Origin: JABMOW01 sp964409335 | GTDB taxonomy: Bacteria > Fidelibacterota > Marinisomatia > SCGC-AAA003-L08 > JACNLC01 | Direction of reading: 5' to 3' | DNA: 64,000 bases | Assembly (NCBI GenBank): GCA_964409335.1 | Contig: CAYPCW010000002.1 | Location: forward strand, 39,886-103,885 | Shown: positions 37,161 through 46,432 of the stretch, in pieces | Numbering within the stretch: position 1 is the first letter of the stretch | How the letters are laid out: each line of letters begins with the position of its first letter | Position numbers and translations under genes: made by a program | Notes under the pieces: generated by a model | The model's database searches: none | What the model was told of the DNA's origin: nothing | What the model saw: the letters and a program-made list of their open reading frames with translations, nothing else

Positions 37161-38192
37161 ATGGATACCATGAAACAAGTGATCATCACAAAATACGGTC
37201 CACCCAAAGTATTACAGGTACGATCCGCACCTGTCCCATCACCCGGTGCGAATGAGGTACTCATCCGGATCCACTATGCGGGTATCAATTTTTCTGAGAT
37301 CATGGCACGGATGAAACTATATCCCGGCGCACCCAAACCGCCCTGCGGCATCGGGAGCGAAGCCAGCGGGGAAGTAATGGCGGTGGGGAAGAGAGTCACT
37401 CAATTCAAATCCGGACAGCCGGTTATGACCTTTTGTCGCTTTGGAAGTTACAGCACCCATTGCTGTGTAAATGAAAATATGGTGATGCCCCTCCCGAAAA
37501 ATTTCTCGCTAAAGCAGGGTGGCGCTTTCCCTCTGGTGTATATCACCGCATACATGATGATATTTCAACTGGGTAACCTCCAAAACGGTGAAGCCGTTTT
37601 GATCCATGGCGCCGGCGGTGGTGTGGGAACAGCGGCGATTCAGTTAGCGCAATCTGTGAATGCGGGGATGATCTGCACCGCCTCCGGGTGGAAACATGAC
37701 CGGTTGAAAGCCATGGGTGTCACGTACTGTATCGACTACCGGTCAGAGGATATTTTACAGAGAGTCATGGAAATCACCCACCAAACCGGTGTTGATCTGA
37801 TCCTCGATCCACGGGGTGGAAAAAGCTGGAAAACCGGCTATAAACTGTTGGCGCCCATGGGGAAACTCATCGTGTACGGAGACCAGAAAATGGTAAGCGG
37901 CATCCGACGGAATCCCATTGCAATACTGAAAGAAGCCTGGAATATTCCCCGCTTCAACCCTGGGTTTATGATCGGGGAAAATAAAAGTGTGATGGGATAT
38001 CATCTGGGAAAACTGGCAGGCGCCGGGCATAAGATCAAATATGCCGCAGATAAACTCATCGCCATGGCAGAAGCCGGTAAAATCGATCCGGTTATCGATC
38101 GGGTGTTTCACTATTCTGAAGCGGCAAGCGCACATCAATATATCCAGGACCGAAAAAATTTTGGGAAGGTGCTGCTGGATTTTACAGTGTGA
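37161..38192 (+). CDS. zinc-independent NADPH:quinone oxidoreductase (MDR superfamily)
   Basis: A 343-residue medium-chain reductase. The N-terminal GroES-like half contains VLIRIHYAGINFSEIMAR and GSEASGEVMAVG; the Rossmann half opens with LIHGAGGGVGTAAIQLA (about 153-169), followed by the cofactor strand region with SGWKHDRLKAMG. The zinc ligands of alcohol dehydrogenases are missing, as expected for quinone oxidoreductases and their VAT-1-like relatives; the stretch DPRGGKSW agrees with the VAT-1 branch. It would reduce quinones or enones with NADPH in the cytoplasm. GGAG lies before the ATG at 37161. It starts 37 bases behind ligA and may be co-transcribed. Confidence 0.85.
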   Translation: MDTMKQVIITKYGPPKVLQVRSAPVPSPGANEVLIRIHYAGINFSEIMARMKLYPGAPKPPCGIGSEASGEVMAVGKRVTQFKSGQPVMTFCRFGSYSTHCCVNENMVMPLPKNFSLKQGGAFPLVYITAYMMIFQLGNLQNGEAVLIHGAGGGVGTAAIQLAQSVNAGMICTASGWKHDRLKAMGVTYCIDYRSEDILQRVMEITHQTGVDLILDPRGGKSWKTGYKLLAPMGKLIVYGDQKMVSGIRRNPIAILKEAWNIPRFNPGFMIGENKSVMGYHLGKLAGAGHKIKYAADKLIAMAEAGKIDPVIDRVFHYSEAASAHQYIQDRKNFGKVLLDFTV

Positions 38193-38446
38193 AAAATTTG
38201 TGTTCCCGGTTGTAAATACCCTCCCGTTGTCAATCATCACGGATTTTTTGAAGAATGATCAAATGGTGTTTCAATGAGATTATTCAGGTATCAGGGATAC
38301 ACACCATGATTCACTAAATAACCGAATCATTCCGCCAAACCGGATTTTAAAAAGATTGTAACAAGTTTTAAAAAATACGGTAACCTCTTTTTTTTATGAT
38401 GAAAAATACCTAAATTCATGCCTGAACTCATACCGTACCCAAAAAT

Positions 38447-38550
38447 GTGTCTATCAAAATAAAAAAGGTGATTTTCACAAGTTAACTTCGTAATAGTAAA
38501 GGGTGTCTATCTAAAATTAGATTTTTCACAAGTTAACTTCGCAATAGTAA
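38447..38550. repeat. tandem imperfect repeat with palindromic core, upstream of the giant exoprotein
   Basis: A 28-base element occurs at 38472-38499 and again at 38523-38550 with one mismatch. Its core CACAAGTTAACTTCG holds the 10-base palindrome AAGTTAACTT and it ends AATAGTAA. Each copy is preceded by GTGTCTATC (38447 and 38503), so the whole unit of 51-56 bases is repeated. It ends 72 bases before the exoprotein start and may be a double regulatory site. The rest of the 430-base gap 38193-38622 is AT-rich with no gene. Confidence 0.6.
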
Positions 38551-38622
38551 TAAAAAAATATGAAAACCCAAATCAGATTTCCAAAAAACCAATTACCATT
38601 AACAATCACAGGAGGATTCAAC

Positions 38623-41600
38623 ATGAATCGATTCACCCATCCGTTAACGCGGGCATTTAAAATACTATCTGTTTTTATTTTACTCACCATCTCTTTTGTT
38701 CATGCACAGTTTGTTAACATGTCCGGACATATAATTGCCGGAGAGATGAACGGTATTGTCGCACCTCTACCCGGCGCCCATGTCAATATTCAGGGGACAG
38801 ATGCACAGGCAGTCTCGGATTCAACCGGTTTCTACGAATTATCATTTTTATGGAACTGGAACGGTCCGGTCACGGCTGAATGTCATGCCGAAGGATTCGG
38901 TTCTCAAAGCGAGACCTTTTTCCCAAACTCTGATACCGTTGAATTGGATTTTCTGCTCAACCCGCTCCCCGATGAGGATATCACCCATTTGCAAGGTCAT
39001 ATCCTGCAGATTGAATGCGGTGATTGTCCCATTCCGGGAGCGCAGATCACTGCATTCAACATCAATAGTCCTTCGGATGAAACCTACACGACCCATTCTG
39101 CAGAAAACGGGCATTACCTGTTACCCCTTCCGCTGGTACCTGAATACGGATTTACGTGGAATATCACGGTTCAGCATCCCGGGTTTCAAGCACAGTCGCT
39201 TCAATTGGAAATCGGACCGGCGGGGATGATCCACGATTTTATTCTGGCGCCTGCTGCACCGGATCCCACGATCGGCGTTTACGGTCATGTGTTTGCCCCG
39301 TCTCCAAACGGAATGGCAATACCGGTGCCGGGGGCGCTGATCAGTGTTTATTCTGCAGACAGCAGTGATGTCTCCTATACCACAGAAAGTAATACAGACG
39401 GATATTATGAACTTCATTTTGGTCCCGGTAACTATACACTGACTTGTACAAGGGATGGATTTATCCCCTATGAAACATCCTTTTGGGTTGGAGATGTCCC
39501 CGTGCATCTGGTCATAGTCCTTCAGCATCAATTCATGGAAGACCACCTGGTCTTTTCGGGTACGGTAAATGGCGCAGTCGGGGGGATGCTCCCCGCATAT
39601 GAACCTCTGCACGGCGCACATGTTGAGGTGTTCTACAGTGATGATTCTTCGGATACCTCGGTTGAAACCACTACCAATGCCGAGGGACATTTTTCATTCT
39701 TTGTAGATGAGAATCTGCAGGGATTTCCCCTATTCCAGGAAGCGCTGGTCAGGGTATCTGCCGAGGGATTTGCCATGCAGGGAATCTGGCTGAACTTCAA
39801 CGACTGGCCTGTATTCCATCAATTCTTTCTGGAGTTGATTCCCACGGATGATGTATTTCTATCCGGGTATGTGATGAATGCGGGGGATGAGGATCCGTCG
39901 TTAACGACTCCCATAGCCGGTGCGCATGTGCAGATTTTCGGTGGATTCAGCGGTGGATTGCTGGCTGAAACCCTGACTGAAGACGACGGATACTATCAGT
40001 TCGGAGACGTGGTTTATGCTGCGTATATGATCCGGATCAGTGCGGAAGGATACCTGTATCAGGAACATCCTCTGCCCGGGTATAACGGACAATATCCCAT
40101 GGAATTGGATTTCATCCTGACACCCGGAGAAGACCCTCTGCCATACATTGCCGGACATGTCTATTCTGCAGATTCCCTGGGGACAAATTTGATTATCCCC
40201 GGCGCCTTCCTTCATCTGAATGGGTTTGATAACACTGTCATTGAAGAAACCCATTCCAATCAGAATGGATATTATCAGTTTATGTCCAACGGATTGACCA
40301 TTGATGTATCTGCATTTGGTTACATTTCCCAAACGGTGGACGTCCCGCAGGTAGATTGTTCGCCGGGGAATCATCGTTGCTGGCCCGTCGATCTGGATAT
40401 CTATCTTCAGCCGGATGATGTCCCGCCGGGAACGGGCATTGTATTTGGTGTGGTGACTGCCCAACTGTCACCCATGGGTCCTCAATTTCCGGTAGCTGGC
40501 GCTCAAATCATCGCAACCTCTCTGTGGGGAAATGACCTATACGAATCCACAGAAACGAATGACCTGGGCGAGTATTCCCTCGAACTGCCGGCAAATAACG
40601 TCCCATGGATTGTCACATGTTCAACCGAATATGGCACCCAAACCCATCAGGTCGTTGTGCCGCCCAATGGTCTGATACCATTGAACTTTCATTTCAATGC
40701 GTGGCAGGAACCTCAAATCCCGGCGCCCTATAATTTGACCGCTACTCCAGGTACCGATGAAAACGGGAACCTCGTGGTTTTCCTGAACTGGCAATATCCC
40801 CCCGCCCCGGATCCAACCATATTCACCCAGTTTTTTGTGTATCTTGTTCAACCGGATAATAATGAATGGATACTTGTGGGAACGACGCCTGAAACGGGGT
40901 TTGTCTTTGTCCTGAATAATATGCCAGACCATCCGCTGTGTTTCGCTGTCAATGCCGCATCAGTGGGGATGGTATCCGAATTTTCGAATACTGCCTGTGC
41001 CCACTTCAACGAAGCAGAATGTTTTGATTTATCCGGTATCGATTTTGGACCCTGCGATATGGTATTGGGTGCGGGATTGTACGGAGACCAATGTGCCTGG
41101 ATTTCAGGATGCAACACTGAATCCGGCGGGGTCGATTATTCGATGTATTTCTTTGATACCATGGAGGGATGCATGGATTCCTGTATATCACCTCCTGAAA
41201 CAGGTGTTGTGTATGGCTGGGTCACAGTTCAGTTTTCACCCGAAGGACCGACAATCCCGATCTCCGGTGCAGAAGTGACCGCCGGATTTCCGAATGATAT
41301 TGACGGTCTGGCTACCGCCATCACCAATGAGGAGGGATACTACGAGATGGTACTGCCTGCCCATAATTGGGGATATATCATCAGTTGCACGACGGAATTC
41401 GGCACCCTTCATCACACCATTTCGTTACTTCCCGGCGCAGAGGTAAACGTGAACTTCCATTGGGATACCTGGCAGGAACCCACAGTCCCCGCCCCCTTTG
41501 ATCTTACCGCAACATACAACCCGGATATTCCCTCCTGGGGTGGGATTTTCCTGCAATGGCAGTATCCGCCGCTTCCCAATCCGGATGCTCTCCCCGAATT

Positions 41601-43662
41601 TCATGTTTATGGTAATTTCGTCGATCCGAACGGCGGTTGGACGGAGATCGGGTCCACTGAAAACATGATGTTCGTCTATCATTTGACAGGGCTATGGAAC
41701 CCGCAGGAAGTCTGTTTTGCCGTGACTGCTATGGTGAACGGAGTGGAATCAGAATTATCAAATATTGCGTGTTCCCAAACCACCCCCACTGAATGTTTTG
41801 ATTTATCCGGTATCGATTTTGGAGATTGTGAGATGGTTTTGGGTATTGGGTGGAACGGTGAAGAATGTGTGATTATTTCAGGCTGTTCAACCCAGGTGGA
41901 TGGTATCGATTATGCGCCCTACTTCTTCTCAAATTTTATGGAATGTCATGCCGCATGTGAAAATGCCCCCCCGTGGGGAACAGCCATACTGACGGGTACG
42001 GTATATTATCTGTTCGGAGATGTTTTTGATCTGATATCAGGAGCTCAAATTGTCGCCACCGGGAGTTCCGGAATTATCTATGAAACTCTGTCCAATAATA
42101 TAGGTACTTACGAGCTTCAGATGATTGCAGGGACCTATACTGTAACCTGTACCCTCCCCGATTCCGGAGAATCTCATTCCGAATCCATCACCATTACCGA
42201 CGGGGATATCATGGTCCTGGATTTCTGGTTTGGAGAGTCTTACCTTCAATATGTACTATTCGGAATGGTGTACAGTGAATCGCTCAACGGTGAAGTGCAG
42301 CCCCTGGATGGCGCACATATCATCGTTCATTTTTCCGGGACTGTTTATGATGGATATTCCAATGAAGGCGCTTACTGGATTACTCTGCCGCCCATACCCG
42401 GGGAATATCTGGTCTCCGTTGACGCCGAGGGCTATATCGGAAGTGAGGAATGGGTGAATGTTTCGGGTTTGACCGAATTAAATTTCTTCCTGCAGCCGTT
42501 GGATAGCGGGTTATTTGTGGTGAATCTGAATCTTGGATCTGCAACCGCCATGCCCGGAGATACGGTGAGTATCCCGATTGTCGTTGGGTCCGAACTGCCT
42601 GTCGGCGGTGTTCAATTCACGGTGACAGATATCCCGGATGAGGTTACGGCAATTTCCTACCTCTCACATTTTGAATGTTTTACCGCCAGTTTTAATGAGG
42701 TTGCGGGTTCAGTCATTACCATCTTTTTCAGTCCTGATGGATGTGTGCTTGACCCGGATGATCATGATATCGCAACATTGATTTACGTCATTAGTGCTGC
42801 GGCGCCTGCCGGGGATATCATTGAACTGACCCCTGTTGATGTGGTGATTGCCAATCCCAACGGTGAAGCCATGGAGGTAATTGCCCAGGGCGGTAGTATT
42901 ACCTTGGGAAGCGTTGGGGATGTCAATATCGACTCTGAAGTGAATGTTCTGGACATCGTTCAATTGGTCAACTTTATTTTACAGGTGAGCGAACCTGGCG
43001 AATATGAATTCTTTGCGGGTGATATAAATGGTGATAATGTGTTGAATGTACTAGATGTTGTACAGTTGGTGAACCTGATTATGGGAGAAAACAGACGAAG
43101 TCCGGGTGACCGGAGTTCATCCGTTACGATCCAATCAGGTAACGGCATCCTTTCGATACAGGGCAGCGGCATTGCAGGATTCCAGTTAGAGACTCAATCT
43201 ACTATTCACCTGAACGGGTGGGATCTGCCGGAGGGGTGGATCATTAGTACTTTCGATGACCGGCTGGTGGCATATACGATGAAGGAACCCATCAACGGTA
43301 TATCGGAATTGTACTATTCCGGCGAACTCATCATTAATGAAGTACTGTTTTCGGATATGAGTGGTCAGGCCTTTCCGGTAAATCAGGGAATGCTTCCTCA
43401 GCAGATTCAACTGTATCCGATTTACCCGAATCCCTTTAATCCGGTAACCCATATCGGTTTTGAAATTCCCACATCCGGCGACGTGACGGTGACAATTTAT
43501 GACATTACCGGACGCAGGATCGCCGGATTGGTGGACGGATACCTTGCTGCCGGATTTCACAGGGTGGAATTCAATGGTGAAGGCCAAGCCTCCGGCACCT
43601 TTATTGTCACACTCAAATCAGACGGTCAGGTTCAATCCAGGAAGATATTACTTCTGAAGTAG
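38623..43662 (+). CDS. 1679-residue modular secreted protein: carboxypeptidase-like repeats, Cys modules, cohesin, dockerin, T9SS tail
   Basis: AGGAGG eight bases upstream fixes the ATG at 38623 (an upstream in-frame ATG at 38560 lacks one) and places a signal peptide (FKILSVFILLTISFVHA) at the N-terminus. Residues 30-600 hold about six carboxypeptidase-regulatory-like domains (patterns GAHV.I.., TDGYYEL, DGYYQFGDV). Two copies of a 258-residue block follow (about 605-1115), each with one such domain, a fibronectin-III-like domain (LTAT...FLNWQYPP) and a six-cysteine module. Two more regulatory-like domains precede a cohesin-like domain (about 1297-1428) and a dockerin-like calcium pair (1432-1488; DVNIDSEVNVLDIVQLVN and DINGDNVLNVLDVVQLVN). 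The end (1598-1679) is a type-A sorting domain with YPNPFNPVTHIGFEIP. It is a surface or matrix protein; binding partners are unknown. Confidence 0.85.
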   Translation: MNRFTHPLTRAFKILSVFILLTISFVHAQFVNMSGHIIAGEMNGIVAPLPGAHVNIQGTDAQAVSDSTGFYELSFLWNWNGPVTAECHAEGFGSQSETFFPNSDTVELDFLLNPLPDEDITHLQGHILQIECGDCPIPGAQITAFNINSPSDETYTTHSAENGHYLLPLPLVPEYGFTWNITVQHPGFQAQSLQLEIGPAGMIHDFILAPAAPDPTIGVYGHVFAPSPNGMAIPVPGALISVYSADSSDVSYTTESNTDGYYELHFGPGNYTLTCTRDGFIPYETSFWVGDVPVHLVIVLQHQFMEDHLVFSGTVNGAVGGMLPAYEPLHGAHVEVFYSDDSSDTSVETTTNAEGHFSFFVDENLQGFPLFQEALVRVSAEGFAMQGIWLNFNDWPVFHQFFLELIPTDDVFLSGYVMNAGDEDPSLTTPIAGAHVQIFGGFSGGLLAETLTEDDGYYQFGDVVYAAYMIRISAEGYLYQEHPLPGYNGQYPMELDFILTPGEDPLPYIAGHVYSADSLGTNLIIPGAFLHLNGFDNTVIEETHSNQNGYYQFMSNGLTIDVSAFGYISQTVDVPQVDCSPGNHRCWPVDLDIYLQPDDVPPGTGIVFGVVTAQLSPMGPQFPVAGAQIIATSLWGNDLYESTETNDLGEYSLELPANNVPWIVTCSTEYGTQTHQVVVPPNGLIPLNFHFNAWQEPQIPAPYNLTATPGTDENGNLVVFLNWQYPPAPDPTIFTQFFVYLVQPDNNEWILVGTTPETGFVFVLNNMPDHPLCFAVNAASVGMVSEFSNTACAHFNEAECFDLSGIDFGPCDMVLGAGLYGDQCAWISGCNTESGGVDYSMYFFDTMEGCMDSCISPPETGVVYGWVTVQFSPEGPTIPISGAEVTAGFPNDIDGLATAITNEEGYYEMVLPAHNWGYIISCTTEFGTLHHTISLLPGAEVNVNFHWDTWQEPTVPAPFDLTATYNPDIPSWGGIFLQWQYPPLPNPDALPEFHVYGNFVDPNGGWTEIGSTENMMFVYHLTGLWNPQEVCFAVTAMVNGVESELSNIACSQTTPTECFDLSGIDFGDCEMVLGIGWNGEECVIISGCSTQVDGIDYAPYFFSNFMECHAACENAPPWGTAILTGTVYYLFGDVFDLISGAQIVATGSSGIIYETLSNNIGTYELQMIAGTYTVTCTLPDSGESHSESITITDGDIMVLDFWFGESYLQYVLFGMVYSESLNGEVQPLDGAHIIVHFSGTVYDGYSNEGAYWITLPPIPGEYLVSVDAEGYIGSEEWVNVSGLTELNFFLQPLDSGLFVVNLNLGSATAMPGDTVSIPIVVGSELPVGGVQFTVTDIPDEVTAISYLSHFECFTASFNEVAGSVITIFFSPDGCVLDPDDHDIATLIYVISAAAPAGDIIELTPVDVVIANPNGEAMEVIAQGGSITLGSVGDVNIDSEVNVLDIVQLVNFILQVSEPGEYEFFAGDINGDNVLNVLDVVQLVNLIMGENRRSPGDRSSSVTIQSGNGILSIQGSGIAGFQLETQSTIHLNGWDLPEGWIISTFDDRLVAYTMKEPINGISELYYSGELIINEVLFSDMSGQAFPVNQGMLPQQIQLYPIYPNPFNPVTHIGFEIPTSGDVTVTIYDITGRRIAGLVDGYLAAGFHRVEFNGEGQASGTFIVTLKSDGQVQSRKILLLK

Positions 43663-43678
43663 ATCTGATTATTTTAAA

Positions 43679-43731
43679 CCCTGACAGGCTTCCGTACATT
43701 TTCTAATCAATGATCTACGGACCTGTCAGGG
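43679..43731. terminator. long hairpin behind the exoprotein gene, possible terminator
   Basis: CCCTGACAGG (43679-43688) pairs perfectly with CCTGTCAGGG (43722-43731), and an inner TCCGTA / TACGGA pair extends the stem around a 19-base loop. Only a weak TTTT follows, so termination is uncertain; it may instead protect the 3' end. It lies 17 bases behind the stop of the exoprotein gene. The rest of the 317-base gap up to the GntR gene shows no gene. Confidence 0.5.
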
Positions 43732-43946
43732 GTAAGTTTTCGTTATGGCCTCCGGTGTTGGTACAACGGGGCATACTGTTTTAAACCCGTCCGTCTCTCA
43801 TGCAAAATAAACCATCCAATCCCGCACTGCGGGGAGCGACCGCATTGATGTATGAATTAATCCGTGGATACTGCCGGTAAATCCCTTCCTGAATGGCATA
43901 TCGTAGTCAGGTAAAATTTTTTACTGGGTTTGTTTTGTAAATTAGC

Positions 43947-43964
43947 GTTATACTACACCATAAC
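43947..43964. promoter_or_regulatory. possible GntR operator over a -10 box
   Basis: GTTAT-N8-ATAAC is an inverted repeat that overlaps a TATACT -10-like box (43949-43954) 26 bases before the GntR gene. An autoregulatory site in this place is usual for YtrA-type regulators. The evidence is weak because the arms are only five bases. Confidence 0.3.
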
Positions 43965-43979
43965 ACCAACACTGAAAAC

Positions 43980-44354
43980 ATGATTTTGAATTTAAACGCG
44001 GATACACCTATCTACCTGCAGATTGCCCACATGATCCGGGACGCCGTCTTATCCGGTGATCTGAAAGCAGGAGATCCAATTCCATCTGTCCGGCAGATGT
44101 GCACCGAATATAGTATTAATCCGCAGACCATTCTGAATGCCACTCAAGTCCTGATCCGGGAAAATATTCTCGAAAAACACCGGGGCATGGGAATGTTTAT
44201 TACCGGGCACGCACGACAGGCGCTTCTGCAGCGTGAATCGATTAAATTTACCGAAGAGGACATTCCCCAAATGCTGCACCGGGGACAGCAACTGAATATG
44301 ACTGCTGACGATATTTGTACACTCATCAAATCCATCTCAAAGAAAGGAAATTAA
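43980..44354 (+). CDS. GntR-family transcriptional regulator, YtrA subfamily
   Basis: A 124-residue regulator: a winged helix-turn-helix (6-72) with PIYLQIAHMIRDAVLSGDLK, GDPIPSVRQMCTEYSINPQT and the wing GMGMFI, followed by only about 50 residues of helix. This short C-terminal arm, rather than a ligand-binding domain, marks the YtrA subfamily, whose members usually repress a neighbouring ABC transporter operon. Its TAA shares a base with the ATG of the ABC ATPase gene, so it is the first gene of the operon and probably controls it. No Shine-Dalgarno is seen; a possible inverted-repeat operator lies just upstream. Confidence 0.88.
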   Translation: MILNLNADTPIYLQIAHMIRDAVLSGDLKAGDPIPSVRQMCTEYSINPQTILNATQVLIRENILEKHRGMGMFITGHARQALLQRESIKFTEEDIPQMLHRGQQLNMTADDICTLIKSISKKGN

Positions 44355-45208
44355 TGGAAAATTTGGTGCAAATTTCCCATGTAAATAAACGGTACGGAAG
44401 AACGACCGCATTAAATGACGTATCACTTACAATTCCCGCAGGGAGAATTATTGGGTTGATCGGGCCGAATGGATCCGGGAAAACCACGCTATTACGGGCA
44501 ATGTCAGGTCTTATTTCATACGACGGAAATATTTCAGTTATGGACATAGAACCGAAAACCAGACGACCGCAGCTAATGGCTTACACCGGTGTAATTCACG
44601 ATATTCCGGTCTTACCACCGTGGATGACTATTCGCCAAACCATCCTGTTTACCGAAGGTATGAAACCCGAATTTGACCGCGAAAAATGTCAGCGATTTCT
44701 GGACAAGACCGCCATCAAACCGGAAAGTAAGGTAAAACATCTATCAAAAGGGATGAAAACCCAACTTCACCTGGCATTGGTATTGGCAACTGATACCCGA
44801 TTACTGATCCTGGACGAACCTACGCATGGATTAGATATTCTCTTTCGTAAGGAATTGTACTCCCATGTTTTGGAGGATTATTTTGACACCCATAAATCCG
44901 TCATTATTTCAACCCATCAGGTGGAGGAAGTTGAACATATTTTAAGTGATGTCGTCTTTATCCGGGAAGGAAAAGTCGTGCTGTTTGAATCCATGGAAGC
45001 CTTGAAAAGCCGGTATTTTCAGGTCATCGTATCTGAAGACAAAGCGGATAACATCCGTAAAATGTGCCCGGTATCCGAGCGACGGTTTTTTGGTAAAACT
45101 GTTTTTTTGATGGAGAACCGCAATAAATCCGAACTATCGAAATATGGGGAGGTCACCTCACCGTCCATATCGGATATTTTTGTAGTGATCATGGGAGGTC
45201 AGACATGA
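44354..45208 (+). CDS. ABC transporter ATP-binding protein
   Basis: A 284-residue ABC ATPase with Walker A GLIGPNGSGKTTLL, Q-loop region, signature LSKGMKTQLHLA (a variant in which LSKGM replaces LSGGQ, common in ABC-2 exporters), Walker B LLILDEPTHGLD and the switch His in ISTHQVEEVE. AAAGGAAA precedes the ATG at 44354, which overlaps the GntR stop; the frame upstream to 44315 is only a shadow of the regulator. It should drive the ABC-2 type permease encoded next, with which it overlaps by four bases (ATGA). The exported substrate is not known; YtrA systems are often induced by cell-wall stress. Confidence 0.92.
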   Translation: MENLVQISHVNKRYGRTTALNDVSLTIPAGRIIGLIGPNGSGKTTLLRAMSGLISYDGNISVMDIEPKTRRPQLMAYTGVIHDIPVLPPWMTIRQTILFTEGMKPEFDREKCQRFLDKTAIKPESKVKHLSKGMKTQLHLALVLATDTRLLILDEPTHGLDILFRKELYSHVLEDYFDTHKSVIISTHQVEEVEHILSDVVFIREGKVVLFESMEALKSRYFQVIVSEDKADNIRKMCPVSERRFFGKTVFLMENRNKSELSKYGEVTSPSISDIFVVIMGGQT

Positions 45209-46164
45209 AATTATTCCTGGTTCTTTTAAAACGGGAATGGTGGGAATGGAAAAACACCATTTTCTGGGTTGCCGGTATTTACACGTTTATATTATTGATG
45301 TTACTGGTACCGGTTTCAAGGCTGTCTCACCACATCAACCCGGACAGTGTGAAGATCGAATTCGATCGTTCCTTCACCGGAGGGTCTGATAATCAGACTT
45401 ACGGACAAGATTCGTACGAAGACTGGGATTCCTCAGAACCGTCCGTAAAAGCCGTGATGGTATATGCAGGTGGGGTGACCAGTGGTATATTGCTTCTGCA
45501 ATTCCTGCTGCTGTTCATCGGGTTGTTTTATTTTGCCGACTCACTCTATAACGAGCGTATGGACTTTAGTACATTGTTTGTCAGGAGTCAACCCGTCTCG
45601 GATCACACCGTCATCATTTCGAAAATTGCCGGAGGTGTTCTGGGTATTATGGGTGTGTCCCTGGTGATGTCCCTTGTCTTTTTGCTGTTCACCAATGGCG
45701 TAATTTGGATTCTGCGACCTAAAATCGGCGAATTTGCGATGAACGTGGTAGATAAAATCCGGCTTTTCGATCTTTACGGGGACATGGTGGTTTTTCAATT
45801 TATCACCCTGATCTGGCTCAGTCCATTTATCCTGTTTCTCATGTGGATTTCGGCAAGTGTCAGGAAGCGCCCGCTGATCATTGGTTTGGGCGCACCGGCT
45901 CTCGCTGCTTTATCGCTGTATATTTTGTTTGGAAATACGGATATGATCCGGCAGATTTTCCTGACAACCGCAACCATAAAAGATATGTTGGTGGAACAAC
46001 TTCTGGTCAGTTCGAAGTGGATGACATTACCGGAAAAAGTCGAGTTATTTGATTCCTTTTTGGGATATCTGGCAACACCAAGAACCGGGGTATCGATCGT
46101 AGCTGCATCCGGTTTTTATGCTTTGGCATTGTTCGCTTACCGTAAAAACATCCCTGTAAGCTAA
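45205..46164 (+). CDS. ABC-2 type transporter permease
   Basis: A 319-residue membrane protein with about six hydrophobic segments: FWVAGIYTFILLMLLVPV near the start, then a long periplasmic or loop region (45-90) rich in Asp and Ser, ILLLQFLLLFIGLFYF, GVLGIMGVSLVMSLVFLLF, LIWLSPFILFLMWI, LGAPALAALSLYILFG and a last segment ending ALALFAYRK. The YNERMDFSTLFVRSQPVSD motif is typical of ABC-2 permeases of the YtrC/YtrF type. It overlaps the ATPase gene by four bases. The gene is followed by 268 bases before the next start. Confidence 0.82.
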   Translation: MKLFLVLLKREWWEWKNTIFWVAGIYTFILLMLLVPVSRLSHHINPDSVKIEFDRSFTGGSDNQTYGQDSYEDWDSSEPSVKAVMVYAGGVTSGILLLQFLLLFIGLFYFADSLYNERMDFSTLFVRSQPVSDHTVIISKIAGGVLGIMGVSLVMSLVFLLFTNGVIWILRPKIGEFAMNVVDKIRLFDLYGDMVVFQFITLIWLSPFILFLMWISASVRKRPLIIGLGAPALAALSLYILFGNTDMIRQIFLTTATIKDMLVEQLLVSSKWMTLPEKVELFDSFLGYLATPRTGVSIVAASGFYALALFAYRKNIPVS

Positions 46165-46239
46165 AGATAAAGGATAAAGGTTGAATCACCCGATGTACTT
46201 TACGGTAAATTCTATTCCGGCGGTAACCATATTGGCGGA

Positions 46240-46257
46240 AAAAACCTGAAGGTTTTT
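46240..46257. terminator. short A/T hairpin, possible terminator
   Basis: AAAAACC-TGAA-GGTTTTT forms a 7-base stem with a 4-base loop 75 bases behind the ABC-2 permease stop. The T run is part of the stem, so strength is uncertain. It is the only structure seen between the two operons. Confidence 0.4.
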
Positions 46258-46432
46258 CGGTTTTCGGCATCACACTGATAAAGAAATTGCGTCATTAACA
46301 TAGTAAATATCTCCGAAAACAGATGCGTTGAACCGTTATTTTTTCCGCAGATTAGATGTCAATCCGATGATCTTCATACCCAAAAGCAGATCAGGACATC
46401 CTAAATTTTCGATAATAATTACAGGAGATTTT

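Noticed and set aside
39121..39690. Antisense 189-residue open frame within the exoprotein gene
   Set aside because: Opposite strand of a well-supported gene, Cys/Arg/His-rich composition typical of shadow frames.
43741..43800. tRNA-like look of a GC-rich stretch (TCCGGTGTTGGTACAAC)
   Set aside because: No T-arm GGTTCGA and no acceptor pairing; not a tRNA gene.
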